Below, in pieces: positions 8,621 to 17,060 of a DNA stretch of 64,000 bases. Under the pieces are notes generated by a model, which did no database searches, was not told the origin of the DNA, and saw only the letters and a program-made list of their open reading frames with translations. A program made the position numbers and the translations under genes. This DNA comes from Luteibacter mycovicinus. GTDB taxonomy: Bacteria; Pseudomonadota; Gammaproteobacteria; Xanthomonadales; Rhodanobacteraceae. Numbering within the stretch: position 1 is the first letter of the stretch; the number at the start of each line of letters is the position of its first letter. The stretch is taken from positions 62,001 to 126,000 of the forward strand of contig NZ_JQNL01000001.1 in NCBI RefSeq assembly GCF_000745235.1, given 5' to 3'.

Positions 8621-10201
8621 TTAGCGCGCCTGCTGCCAGTGCAGGTAATTGGTGTATCGCTGATGCAGGTACTTCAGCTTCAACAAGTCGTCATAGAGGT
8701 GGCCGTAGAGTTTGCGCCCCTTGACGCGCTCTTCCACGAGCCGTTCGATACGCACGATGCGTGAGCGCGTATCGCGCTCGCTCAGGCCGTCGAGTCCCCT
8801 GGCAAACTCCGCGGACAGATCCCCCACCGGATCGTTGCGATCGAGATCGAGGCGATCGTACTCGGCGTTGGAGGCGTCCAGCAGCCAGCGCAGCCAGCTC
8901 ACACGGTCGGTCCGGTAGGCCGCGTTCTCGGGCAGCGCGAAGAATGGCGCATCCGGATCGGGCTGCAGTTTGTCGTTGAGCACGAACGGCAGCACCTGTC
9001 GCACGTCGTCCAGGGCCACAACCGTCTGCCCCCTGAAATAGGCCAGTGCCTTGGCGAACACCAGGATCGTCATGAGGTTCCGCACGGACAGACCGTTGAG
9101 CGTCTGGCAGCCGAGATCCTTCAGCCGGTCGCGTCCACTGTCCGCGGCCACCACCTGGGCCCAGTCGATGCCGGCCAGGCGAACCGTGTCCTTGGTCAGG
9201 TACTCGAACTGCGCGCCCGCGCCTTCCATCAGCTCGAACTGGCTGCAGAAGAATTCGATGCGCCGACGCACGTCGTGCGGAACGTCGATCCCGCGAATCT
9301 CTTCCACCATGCGGTCCGCTTCCGCCTCGGTGAAGATGATGTCGCGCGGCATCACTTCCTCGGGGTGGATGTTCTCCTCGATGCGCAAGAGCATCTCGTC
9401 GAGAAAGCGCGGATTGAACGCCAGTGCCTGGACGACCACGTCGATACGATCGCGCAGCGCCTCGATGACCTGGTACGTACCGCCGCCGCGATCGTCATTG
9501 GCCGTGAGGTACCAGGCCGAGTCCGGGCACTCGTAGACGTGGTTGAGCACCTCCGCGTAGTTGTCCCCCATGACCGTGAGCAGGGCACTCTGGGTGCGGG
9601 TGGGAATGCGGTTGTACTCATCGATGATCTTCACGCGCATCGAGAGCCACTTTCGCCATGCGATGCGGATGTCGCCCATGTCCTGCGCGGCAACCAGGTC
9701 GGCCGGCAGCGGATTGCCCAGCAGGTCGGCGATGGTCATCTGCGGATGCCCGTGCTGCATGGCCCGGCGGACCTCGCGCACCGGGTAGCCCGCCAGAACG
9801 CCCATGAGGATGGCGCTGGCGGTCTTTCCGCGTCCCGGCCCTCCGATGAAGAGGCATTTTCGCCGGGTGGCGAACGTCAGCAGCGGCAGCAGTACATAGC
9901 TCGAATAGCTCTGAGCCGATGGAAGGACCAAGGGGCGCCGGGTGTCGCCCACCGGAAACGATGCCGAGGGGCCGTCGTGGTATTCGATATCGTAGTGCGG
10001 GCTGATGATCGCGTTGTTGACGATCCAGAAATATGCCTGGCGCAGCTTTTCATCGAGGCGGACCGCCGACTCCGCAGTATCCGTCGTGAGTTGCACCGGT
10101 CCCTCGTACAACTCGGCCACGTCGAACGCCCGTGGCGCCTGCTCCGCGCGGGGGTTGGTCGGTGCCCGCGAAACCCTTTGGAATAAGTTGAACGGCGACA
10201 C
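8621..10201 (-). CDS. MoxR-family AAA+ ATPase
   Basis: 526 aa AAA+ ATPase, first gene of the operon. Walker A GGPGRGKT (120-127), Walker B KIIDEYN (191-197), sensor 1 in YLTANDD (231-237), and an arginine-rich EALRDRID segment (247-254) characteristic of MoxR-type ATPases. It carries about 115 residues before the ATPase core and a long C-terminal helical region, larger than typical 320-350 aa MoxR proteins. Predicted role is remodelling or metal insertion of the vWA partner. Start GTG at 10201 has a strong site GGAGG five bases upstream; the complement of 10202-10220 holds it. Confidence 0.92.
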   Translation of the reverse strand: MSPFNLFQRVSRAPTNPRAEQAPRAFDVAELYEGPVQLTTDTAESAVRLDEKLRQAYFWIVNNAIISPHYDIEYHDGPSASFPVGDTRRPLVLPSAQSYSSYVLLPLLTFATRRKCLFIGGPGRGKTASAILMGVLAGYPVREVRRAMQHGHPQMTIADLLGNPLPADLVAAQDMGDIRIAWRKWLSMRVKIIDEYNRIPTRTQSALLTVMGDNYAEVLNHVYECPDSAWYLTANDDRGGGTYQVIEALRDRIDVVVQALAFNPRFLDEMLLRIEENIHPEEVMPRDIIFTEAEADRMVEEIRGIDVPHDVRRRIEFFCSQFELMEGAGAQFEYLTKDTVRLAGIDWAQVVAADSGRDRLKDLGCQTLNGLSVRNLMTILVFAKALAYFRGQTVVALDDVRQVLPFVLNDKLQPDPDAPFFALPENAAYRTDRVSWLRWLLDASNAEYDRLDLDRNDPVGDLSAEFARGLDGLSERDTRSRIVRIERLVEERVKGRKLYGHLYDDLLKLKYLHQRYTNYLHWQQAR

Positions 10202-10227
10202 GCGATCCTCCGGTCGTCAAGGTCGCG

Positions 10228-10233
10228 ATCATA
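10228..10233 (-). promoter_or_regulatory. candidate -10 element for the MoxR operon
   Basis: On the minus strand TATGAT (five of six matches to TATAAT) lies about 27 bases before the moxR GTG, giving a leader of roughly 20 nt with the GGAGG site inside it. No good -35 box is seen at 16-18 bases. The gap of 113 bases to the divergent YczE-like gene is the only place upstream of the operon for a promoter. Confidence 0.35.
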
Positions 10234-10314
10234 ACCCATTGTCTGCGACGGCCGCATCGCCGGTGCGCGGAAGCGGCTATTTCCAGCGATGCCAATCACG
10301 GGCACGATGAACGC

Positions 10315-11001
10315 ATGAAGACCATCGCCCCGCTCAACCAGCAAGGCCCCGTGGAACAGCTACGCGCCGGGAAACTCGTTCGACGCCTCGTGCAGCTGAT
10401 GGTCGGGCTGTCGCTGTACGGCCTGTCGACGGCCATGATGATTCGCGGCAACCTCGGCCAGGCCCCGTGGGATGCACTCCACATCGGCATTATCCAGCAT
10501 CTTCCGGTGAGCTTCGGCTGGGTCGTCGTGGGTGTGTCATTCGTCGTGTTGCTGTTCTGGATCCCGCTACGCGAAATACCTGGCCTGGGCACGCTCGCCA
10601 ATTCGGTGACGATTGGAACGGTGGCGGGCATCGCGCTGGATCTGCTCAGGTCGCCAGACGCATTGTGGGCGCGCTTCGCCCTCACGGTCGGCGGAATTTT
10701 CCTGTGCGGGCTGGGTTCCGCGTTGTACATCGGCGCCCAGCTGGGGCGTGGCCCGCGCGATGGCCTGATGACGGGTCTGCATCGTGTGACCGGGCTGTCG
10801 CTTCGACTGGTCCGTACCGGACTCGAGGTCACCGTACTGTTCGCCGGCCTGCTGCTGGGCGGCGTCGGCCTGTTCGGAATCGGGACCGTGCTGTTCGCGC
10901 TGTGCATCGGTCCGCTGACGCAGGCAATGTTGCCGTGGGCACTGGTGCCCTTGCCGGTTAAGGGCACCGTGGAGACGCCGTCGTTAGACGACGCGATCTG
11001 A
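10315..11001 (+). CDS. YczE/YyaS-type integral membrane protein
   Basis: 228 aa with about five hydrophobic segments and the two internal repeats typical of this family: NLGQAPWDALHIG near residue 45 and QLGRGPRDGLMTGL near 142. Function of the family is unknown; in Bacillus YczE affects surfactin production. It is transcribed away from the MoxR operon across a shared 113-base gap. ATG at 10315 is required because the ATG at 10306 meets a stop at once. Confidence 0.88.
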   Translation: MKTIAPLNQQGPVEQLRAGKLVRRLVQLMVGLSLYGLSTAMMIRGNLGQAPWDALHIGIIQHLPVSFGWVVVGVSFVVLLFWIPLREIPGLGTLANSVTIGTVAGIALDLLRSPDALWARFALTVGGIFLCGLGSALYIGAQLGRGPRDGLMTGLHRVTGLSLRLVRTGLEVTVLFAGLLLGGVGLFGIGTVLFALCIGPLTQAMLPWALVPLPVKGTVETPSLDDAI

Positions 11002-11010
11002 TTCGCCGAG

Positions 11011-11277
11011 TCAGTGGTCGCCGTAATGGAACTTACAGCTGACGACATCGATGCAAAGGTCGTCGAAGGCGTATACGAGACGATCCTTCTTGTTGATTGA
11101 CCTGGACCAGAAGCCTGCAAGGTCGCCGCTCAACTCATGTGGGTTACCCAGTCCTTCATTGGGCGTTCTCTGCGCATCCTTGATAAGCGAATTAATCTTT
11201 TTCAGAGTCTTCTTGTCTTCAGCCCAGTCCTGGTAATCCTTCCAGGCTTCATCCGTGAACTTGACACTTCGCGCCAT
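11011..11277 (-). CDS. yoeB: YoeB/Txe-family toxin (ribosome-dependent mRNA endonuclease)
   Basis: 88 aa RelE-superfamily toxin. The sequence ends in SCKFHYGDH, matching the conserved C-terminal His-Tyr catalytic region of YoeB, and contains GNPHELSGDLAGFWSR and KKDRLVYAF, which align with the family core. The toxin start overlaps the antitoxin stop by one base (TGATG), giving translational coupling. Expected to bind the 50S-30S A site and cut translated mRNA until neutralised by YefM. Confidence 0.93.
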   Translation of the reverse strand: MARSVKFTDEAWKDYQDWAEDKKTLKKINSLIKDAQRTPNEGLGNPHELSGDLAGFWSRSINKKDRLVYAFDDLCIDVVSCKFHYGDH

Positions 11278-11549
11278 CAGGCGGTCTCCTGGTGATCCTC
11301 TTCAATCAGCTCTCGTTTTTTCGACCTGCCCGCCTTGAACTGGGCGATTGATTTGGCAAGGTGATCGCGGTTTGCTTTGTTACTAAGCAAGTGAATGGTG
11401 TCTGCCATCGAGTTGTAGTCAGCGAGAGACATGACTACGGCGTCCTCATGGTCACGACGATGAATGACCGTAATAGAGCAGTCGCTTGCTACGGTGTCCA
11501 ATACGTCCTTGAGGTTGTTACGGGCATCCGAAAAACTGACCACGCGCAT
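11277..11549 (-). CDS. yefM: YefM/Phd-family antitoxin
   Basis: 90 aa antitoxin with the typical N-terminal DNA-binding fold (MRVVSFSDARNNLKDVLDTV) and a charged, probably disordered C terminus that wraps the toxin. Start ATG at 11549 follows a good AGGAGA site five bases upstream. It should repress its own promoter together with YoeB. The locus is clearly AT-richer than its neighbours, suggesting acquisition by transfer. Confidence 0.93.
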   Translation of the reverse strand: MRVVSFSDARNNLKDVLDTVASDCSITVIHRRDHEDAVVMSLADYNSMADTIHLLSNKANRDHLAKSIAQFKAGRSKKRELIEEDHQETA

Positions 11550-11599
11550 TGGGTTCTCCTGTCCTTCTAAACCTTTCTATGTGTCCTCGGCCCCAACAA

Positions 11600-11630
11600 A
11601 GACTTGTACAGGACCTTGCACATGTTAAGT
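11600..11630. promoter_or_regulatory. candidate YefM-YoeB operator
   Basis: A TGTACA palindrome at 11605-11610 and a related ACATGT at 11620-11625 lie about 55-75 bases upstream of yefM. TGTACA-centred repeats are the known recognition core of the E. coli YefM operator. The -10 and -35 boxes were not resolved. Confidence 0.4.
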
Positions 11631-11682
11631 CTAGACGATAACCCCAGACGTAGCAAGCTTCTGGAGTCTGAATCGCAGGGTT

Positions 11683-11720
11683 GAATCGTGCTTATTATCA
11701 ATGAATTACGATTCGTTTTT
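11683..11720 (+). terminator. stem-loop followed by T5 with no upstream plus-strand gene
   Basis: GAATCGT (11683-11689) pairs with ACGATTC (11708-11714) around an 18-base AT-rich loop, then G and five Ts. It has the shape of a rho-independent terminator on the plus strand, but the nearest plus-strand gene ends at 11001 and the toxin-antitoxin pair in between is on the minus strand. It could end an unannotated small RNA or read-through transcript. Confidence 0.3.
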
Positions 11721-11749
11721 GAGCTGAATTGAACCCGGCTGGCCGCAGG

Positions 11750-13312
11750 TCACCAGTCGGTCGGGCGGTAGTCCTTCAGGAACTGCCCCCACACATGCTC
11801 GCCCGTGTTGATCCCGCTGATGATCGGATCGACGATCCGCGCGGCACCATCGACGATATCCAGCGGCGGATGGAACCGCTCTTCCAGTACCTTCTTCGCC
11901 GCGAGACCCGCCGGATCCTCATCCGTCACCCAGCCGGTATCCACGCTATTCATGTGAATACCGTCGTTGTGGTAATCGGTCGCCGAGGTGCGCGTCATCA
12001 TGTTGAGCGCGGCCTTCGCCATATTCGTATGCGGATGGCGGGTGGTCTTGAAGTTCCGGTAGAACTGCCCCTCCATCGCCGACACGTTGACGATGTGCTT
12101 ATCGCGTTCCGGCGTGCGCATCATCAGCGGCTTGAGGCGAGCGTTGATGATGAAGGGCGCGATGGCGTTGACCAGCTGCACCTCCAGCAACTCCACCGAC
12201 GACACTTCCGCCATCAGCAACCGCCACGAATTGCGCTCACGCAGATCGATCTGCTGGAGGTCCTGGTCGAGTCTGCCTTCCGGGAACAGATGGCTCTGGG
12301 CCAGCAGCTCTTCGGGCAGCAGCGGAAGCTGGGATAGCTCGGCGGCGCGGGTCAGCCCGGAGAGGCCGCCGTTCCGATCCGCCAGCGCATTCGCCGCCAC
12401 ACCGGCCTCAGGCAGGATGTGGGTGCCGCGCAGGCCTTCGTAATGACCGACCAGCTTGCGTACGTGCTCGGGCGTGTCGTGCAGGGCGGCGCGCTCGCCG
12501 TCCATCATGTGCGCATAGAAGTCCGGCGGGCGACGCACGGTCTGGCACGCGTTATTGATGATGAAGTCGAGCCGTGGGCGCGTCGCGACGAGTTCCTGGC
12601 AGAAAGCTTCCACGCTGGGCGTGTGGCGCAGGTCGAGGCCATATACCTGCAGGCGATGACCCCACTCGGCAAAGTCCGGCTCTTCGGCATAGCGAGCCGC
12701 CGAATCGCGTGGGAAACGCGTAGTCACGATCAGCTCCGCACCGGCGCGCAGCAGCTTGAGGCCCGCCTGATAGCCGATTTTCACACGGCCACCGGTCAGC
12801 AACGCGACGCGACCGCGCAGGTCGACCAGCTCGGTGCGCTTGGTGTAATTGAAGGCGGCGCAATCCGGGCAAAGCTGATCGTAGAAGAAATGGATCGACG
12901 AGTACTTCTTCTTGCAGACGTAGCAATGTTTCGGCTCGATCGACTCGCGCGGCTGCGCGGCATCGACATCGGGTGGGATGTCATTGGCCTCGAAGCCCTC
13001 GGGCGCGAAGACGTTCGGCGTCGTGAACACCGGCTTCCGGCGCAGCGCGCGGATGCCCGTATTGTTGAGCACCGCATCCTCGGCCTGGATCTTCGACGCG
13101 TGCCGGGCTTTCTGGGCCGCCTTCAGCCGGACCCGGCGCTCGGCGGGGTCGGGATGATAGACCTGCGCCACAGCCTGCAACAGGCGCTGACGATCGTCGG
13201 CGGGGAGTCCTTCCAGCAGCAGACGGTCGGCGGCAATCGACTCAAGCAGTTGCGCGGCGGCGCGCAAACGCTCCAGCAGCGCGCTGTCGGCCTCACCGGC
13301 CGGGGGTGTCAT
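11750..13312 (-). CDS. SDR-fold protein with N-terminal zinc ribbon and no catalytic tyrosine
   Basis: 520 aa short-chain dehydrogenase/reductase-like protein, twice the usual SDR length. Residues about 1-125 are an extra helical domain; two CxxC pairs follow (CYVCKKK and CPDCAAF, about 130-155), likely a zinc ribbon. The Rossmann fold begins RVALLTGGRVKIGYQAG, a variant of TGxxxGxG. Further on NVSAMEG supplies the usual Ser, but where YxxxK is expected the sequence is TNMAK, so the catalytic Tyr is missing. It may bind nucleotide without acting as a standard oxidoreductase. ATG at 13312 chosen; an in-frame TTG at 13321 is possible. Confidence 0.85.
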   Translation of the reverse strand: MTPPAGEADSALLERLRAAAQLLESIAADRLLLEGLPADDRQRLLQAVAQVYHPDPAERRVRLKAAQKARHASKIQAEDAVLNNTGIRALRRKPVFTTPNVFAPEGFEANDIPPDVDAAQPRESIEPKHCYVCKKKYSSIHFFYDQLCPDCAAFNYTKRTELVDLRGRVALLTGGRVKIGYQAGLKLLRAGAELIVTTRFPRDSAARYAEEPDFAEWGHRLQVYGLDLRHTPSVEAFCQELVATRPRLDFIINNACQTVRRPPDFYAHMMDGERAALHDTPEHVRKLVGHYEGLRGTHILPEAGVAANALADRNGGLSGLTRAAELSQLPLLPEELLAQSHLFPEGRLDQDLQQIDLRERNSWRLLMAEVSSVELLEVQLVNAIAPFIINARLKPLMMRTPERDKHIVNVSAMEGQFYRNFKTTRHPHTNMAKAALNMMTRTSATDYHNDGIHMNSVDTGWVTDEDPAGLAAKKVLEERFHPPLDIVDGAARIVDPIISGINTGEHVWGQFLKDYRPTDW

Positions 13313-13461
13313 AGTGGTCAAGATCTTGTTCCGTAACGAATAAATCCGCGCAGAGGGGCGTGCCGGAAGATGGCATCGCAGGCGACGGGCCGCCTATTTT
13401 GACGGTTTCCAGGCCGGATGTGGGATTTCTGCCGTGAAGAACCCCTGCTCCGCCCTGCGCG

Positions 13462-13986
13462 TCATGCCGACTCGCGGTAGCGCGCGTAGCTCCTTTCCAG
13501 CTTGCCCTCGAACGCGACCTCTCCCTCATCGACTAGACCGATACGTTGGGCGACCTTGATGGAAGAGACGTTGGACGGCGAAATAATGGCGTGTACTTTG
13601 GGCTCACGACGAACGTCGAACGCATAAGCCAGTGCACACGCGGCGGCTTCGCTAGCGAAGCCCTTGCCCCATGCCTCACGGTACGTGTTCCAACCAACCT
13701 CCATGACCTTCGATCCGTCGCGGAAGAAGGCGCCGACGTTTCCGACCAGTTCGCCGGTCTCTCGTGACTCGATAGCCCACCAGCCGGCTCCTGCCAGCAG
13801 CCACAGGCCTGCATGCGAGCCGAATATCCGCCACGACGACGCACGGTCCCGCACGGTCAGGTGGCTCATGCTTTCGGGGTCGGCAAGGTGGGCCGCGAAC
13901 GCGTCGAAATCACCGGGGCGATATTCCCGGAGCATCAGGCGGTCGGTTTGCAGGCGCGGAACGGAGACGGTGAATGCGGGCGGCAT
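13462..13986 (-). CDS. GNAT N-acetyltransferase, RimJ/RimL type
   Basis: 174 aa acetyltransferase. It starts with the LQTDRLMLREYRPGD segment typical of RimJ/L-like GNATs. WGKGFASEA (about 106-114) is the acetyl-CoA pyrophosphate-binding turn, and PSNVSSIKVAQRIGL is the C-terminal motif that contacts CoA. Substrate unknown (protein N terminus, antibiotic or small molecule). AAGGA lies upstream of the ATG at about ten bases. It is a single gene. Confidence 0.9.
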   Translation of the reverse strand: MPPAFTVSVPRLQTDRLMLREYRPGDFDAFAAHLADPESMSHLTVRDRASSWRIFGSHAGLWLLAGAGWWAIESRETGELVGNVGAFFRDGSKVMEVGWNTYREAWGKGFASEAAACALAYAFDVRREPKVHAIISPSNVSSIKVAQRIGLVDEGEVAFEGKLERSYARYRESA

Positions 13987-14019
13987 GTACAGGCTTCCTT
14001 TGGACGTGGACGCACGACA

Positions 14020-14595
14020 CTAGCGGCGTTCCAAAGACCATGCAGTGTAGAGCCTATGGATGGCAGCACTCGACGAGGCGAAGACACATGGGAGCATCAG
14101 TCTCTCAACAAGAGCGGCATAGTTTCTCCGCTTTCCGGAACTCGAAAACGCGATATACCGAATCATCTCCCAGGTGACCCGTTCGCCCGCATTCTCCAGG
14201 CCACCGATACGACCCCGTTCGAACCACGTACGACGGAGGTAACGCCCGAGACTCCTGACCGTCGACACATCGAGAAGAATCACCCCGGAGGCACGGGCAA
14301 AGCGCGACGGCATGCACGAGGAGTAGTTACCCTCGATCACCCAGTGATCCTGCATGATTGCCCCGTCATGCAGCGCATGAAACTCCTCTGTCGGCCTTGG
14401 CATCCAGTGTGTGCCCGGCATGTGGTGAAGCTGATCGAGATGCACCACCTGCAGGCCGGCCTTACGCCCGATCGCGTCAGCCAGCGTCGACTTACCGCTG
14501 TTCGACGGGCCGAGGATGCAGATGCGCGGGCCGAGAGCAGAGAGGCTCAAGAGTGTGTCTGTCACGAGTTTCGCTCCCGGGTTTCCGCGAGGCAT
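14020..14595 (-). CDS. P-loop nucleotide kinase-like protein
   Basis: 191 aa with Walker A GPSNSGKST and the HLDQLHHMPGTHW segment seen in adenylate-kinase-like 'topology modulation' (FlaR-like) proteins. An IEGNYSS turn and an R-rich lid region follow. Phosphate acceptor unknown. The start is uncertain: ATG 14595 gives MPRGNPG; GTG 14565 has the better site (GGGAG nine bases upstream) and would give 181 aa. The gene is divergent from the membrane protein at 14647. Confidence 0.8.
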   Translation of the reverse strand: MPRGNPGAKLVTDTLLSLSALGPRICILGPSNSGKSTLADAIGRKAGLQVVHLDQLHHMPGTHWMPRPTEEFHALHDGAIMQDHWVIEGNYSSCMPSRFARASGVILLDVSTVRSLGRYLRRTWFERGRIGGLENAGERVTWEMIRYIAFSSSGKRRNYAALVERLMLPCVFASSSAAIHRLYTAWSLERR

Positions 14596-14646
14596 AATCG
14601 CCCCACGGCACAGGGGCCGATGACGTGACTCGGGGGAGCACACCTC

Positions 14647-15213
14647 ATGGACGACGGAAAGGCATATCTCGGGGCCCGGGAGCGGCTGTCCCGACTGGAC
14701 ACAGCGGAACTCGCGCGCGCATGGGTCCGCGACCAGCGCGTCGACTGGGCTGAGCGTGCCCTGTATGACGAACTGGTCGAGCGCGGGGTCGACCCAGCTT
14801 CACTCACTAAGGGAGGCGCACACGCGACGCCGGTGTATTCGCCACCCGCATGGGTACAGACGCCGAAGCCCGCGAGCGAGTCGCCGTCCCGCCCGCGTCG
14901 CGAGATGCCGCTTGCCTGGTTCATTGGCGTCTTCGTCGTCATGCTCTGCTGGTCCACTGCGATCACCTGGTTCGCGCTCCTGAGCCATGATACCGGCGCG
15001 GCGACTCGCAGGATCATGCTGACCGTGCTCAGCGTCGTCATCGGTGGCGGGCTGGTCCAGCGCGTGACATCCGTCGGCTTTCGATACGTGCTCTGTTCGA
15101 CGTGGGCGGCGGGACTTGATCAGCCAATGGATGGCCGAAGTCGAACAAACCCGAAGCTCGTCCGACCCCGTGCGCGACAAGCCGTCAGGTTGAGGACACG
15201 GTGGCAGCGTTGA
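14647..15213 (+). CDS. unknown membrane protein, possible C-terminal frameshift
   Basis: 188 aa. An acidic/basic N-terminal helical domain (about 1-55) is followed by a Pro-rich linker and two hydrophobic segments (about 97-118 and 127-141). GGGGAG lies before ATG 14647. After about residue 155 the frame becomes Arg-rich with poor codon bias, while the +1 frame from about 15110 reads a more natural tail (DLISQWMAEVEQTRSS) with higher GC at third positions and ends at a TGA before 15200. Either a frameshift has occurred or the tail is simply unusual. No family recognised. Confidence 0.55.
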   Translation: MDDGKAYLGARERLSRLDTAELARAWVRDQRVDWAERALYDELVERGVDPASLTKGGAHATPVYSPPAWVQTPKPASESPSRPRREMPLAWFIGVFVVMLCWSTAITWFALLSHDTGAATRRIMLTVLSVVIGGGLVQRVTSVGFRYVLCSTWAAGLDQPMDGRSRTNPKLVRPRARQAVRLRTRWQR

Positions 15214-15381
15214 AGGCGTCCAGCGAGCCGCCGCGCCACTGACGCGTAGCGATGACTGGCGGTGCGTGCCGGACATGGATTCGCGGGCCTGCTTTCACGA
15301 CTGGCGGATCAGTCGCTTTCGGACGTTTCGTCGCTTCGTGGCGGCGCATAATGCGGCCACGAATCTCTGCGGGAACATCGG

Positions 15382-15744
15382 ATGTCTCAGGAACTTACTT
15401 ACGAAGGTGTCGGGCGTCGGCAACGTCTCACTCTGACGATGCGTGCTTTGCTTGCTGTGCTGACCCTGATCGTGACTTCGACAATGGCGGCGACACCTGT
15501 GATCGATGGCGCTATCCGCGAAGCTCACGATGCCCCCGGCCGCCCGGTTCCAGGGACGGTCTATAAGCTCGTGTTCGACATGAATACGCCGCAAGACGCG
15601 ACGCTCGGTCTGAACCCCGGCCTGCGTGGTCTCAGCGATCTGATCGCGGAATACACCGCATATGGCACTGACGCGACACATCGGTCGATCGTCGTGGTGC
15701 TGCACGGTGCTTACACCGAACTAGCCCTGACGAACGATGCTTGA
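15382..15744 (+). pseudogene. truncated secreted DsrE-like protein
   Basis: A 120-codon frame. A signal peptide begins at Met20 (position 15439). The mature part (VYKLVFDMNTPQDATLGLNPGLRGL, then RSIVVVLHGAYTELALTND) matches the first half of periplasmic DsrE/DsrF-like proteins, which run about 150-180 aa. The reading stops at 15744, just where homologues continue into the cysteine-bearing half. What follows belongs to an unrelated gene fragment on the other strand, so this looks like a deletion remnant. Assignment is from pattern recognition only. Confidence 0.5.
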
Positions 15745-15886
15745 CGTAGACCGAATGTTCCGTTGCGAAAATGCCGTCCGCCCAGACCAGCCTCGGGTCC
15801 CGGCCAACGGTATCGAAATGGCCATCGGGCCAGCGACGCAGCACGGCGTCGTGCTCGCTGTCCGTAGACAACGCGGTCGCTGTCGA
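15737..15886 (-). pseudogene. fragment of an SMP-30 / royal-jelly-like (MRJP) beta-propeller gene
   Basis: On the minus strand about 50 codons read STDSEHDAVLRRWPDG, DPRLVWADGIF and HSVYVKH, the pattern near the C-terminal blades of MRJP/gluconolactonase-type propellers (WPDG ... YVT). No proper start or remaining domain is present, and the fragment breaks off at the same point, about 15740, where the DsrE-like fragment ends. Likely a remnant of a deletion that fused two gene bodies. Confidence 0.4.
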
Positions 15887-15960
15887 CACGCAACCGGGCA
15901 TCGCAGCCAAAATTGACCCAGGTCAGGATCGATCGGCAATTGCCGCCCTATCGTTCCGCC

Positions 15961-16977
15961 ATGACCCCGAGAACCCCCTTAGCCCACTGGGCCCGTAGTG
16001 CACTAGTCGCGGTGCCGCTCATCCTTCTGAGCGGCTGCAAAATGGTGGTGATGGATCCCACCGGCGACATAGCCATACAGGAACGCAACCTCATCCTTGT
16101 CGCCACGGGCATGATGCTTCTGGTGATCCTGCCGGTCATGGCACTCACGGTCATCTTCGCGCTGCGCTACCGCAAAGGTCGCAATCCCAAGGCATACGAC
16201 CCCCATTTCACGCACTCCACCCGGATCGAACTGGTCGTCTGGACCATCCCTCTCCTCATCATCGCCTGCCTTGGCGTCATCACCTGGACGAGCACGCACC
16301 TGCTCGATCCCTTCCGTCCGCTGGACCGGATCTCGGCGACCAAGCCGCTTCCCAAAGACATGAAGCCGCTGGATATCCAGGTCGTGGCCATGGACTGGAA
16401 GTGGCTGTTCATCTACCCCGAGCAGGGCATCGCCACGGTGAACGAACTCGAGCTGCCCGTGGATGTGCCGGTGCGCTTCTCGATCACCGCGACCAGCCAG
16501 ATGAACACGTTCTACGCGCCCACGATGGCCGGCATGATCTACGCCATGCCGGGCATGAAGTCGATGCTGCACGCGGTGCTCAATGAACCGGGCGACACCT
16601 GGGGCTACTCCGGCAATTACACCGGCGCAGGCTACTCGGACATGCGTTTCATGCTGCACGGGGTGGATCAGGCGGGCTTCGACGCCTGGGTGAGCAAGGT
16701 CAGGTCCTCCGGCGAGTCTCTGTCGACCGAACGTTACCTAACGCTCGACGAGCCCAGCGAAAAGGTGCCGGTGATGCACTTCGCCGCCGTCGAGGCCGAC
16801 ATCTTCAACCGGGCGGTCAACCGCTGCGTCAAGCCGGGCACGCCCTGCATCGCCGATGTCATGGCGCTGGACCGCGCCGCCGATCAGGGTCGCTACCAGG
16901 CACCCAGGGCCGCCGCCAGCGATGCGTCGATGCATGACGACATGTCCCACGACGCCATGCCACACGGCAGCCCCTGA
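15961..16977 (+). CDS. cyoA: cytochrome bo3 ubiquinol oxidase subunit II
   Basis: 338 aa subunit of the haem-copper quinol oxidase. The signal peptide ends in a lipobox (LILLSGC), then two membrane helices and a periplasmic cupredoxin domain (about 120-225) that lacks the CuA Cys/His ligands, as expected for quinol rather than cytochrome c oxidases. The tail after about 300 is Asp/His/Met-rich. The conserved [16 protein letters not shown] segment is present. ATG 15961 is preferred since a longer frame to 15913 has no site. First of cyoABCD. Confidence 0.95.
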   Translation: MTPRTPLAHWARSALVAVPLILLSGCKMVVMDPTGDIAIQERNLILVATGMMLLVILPVMALTVIFALRYRKGRNPKAYDPHFTHSTRIELVVWTIPLLIIACLGVITWTSTHLLDPFRPLDRISATKPLPKDMKPLDIQVVAMDWKWLFIYPEQGIATVNELELPVDVPVRFSITATSQMNTFYAPTMAGMIYAMPGMKSMLHAVLNEPGDTWGYSGNYTGAGYSDMRFMLHGVDQAGFDAWVSKVRSSGESLSTERYLTLDEPSEKVPVMHFAAVEADIFNRAVNRCVKPGTPCIADVMALDRAADQGRYQAPRAAASDASMHDDMSHDAMPHGSP

Positions 16978-17060
16978 GCGAACCCTCGCGCCGACACCCT
17001 CTTCTTCCTCTCCGCCCCGGCCGCCTCGTGTGGGCCGCGGGCCTGAACCCCGGGCCGACC

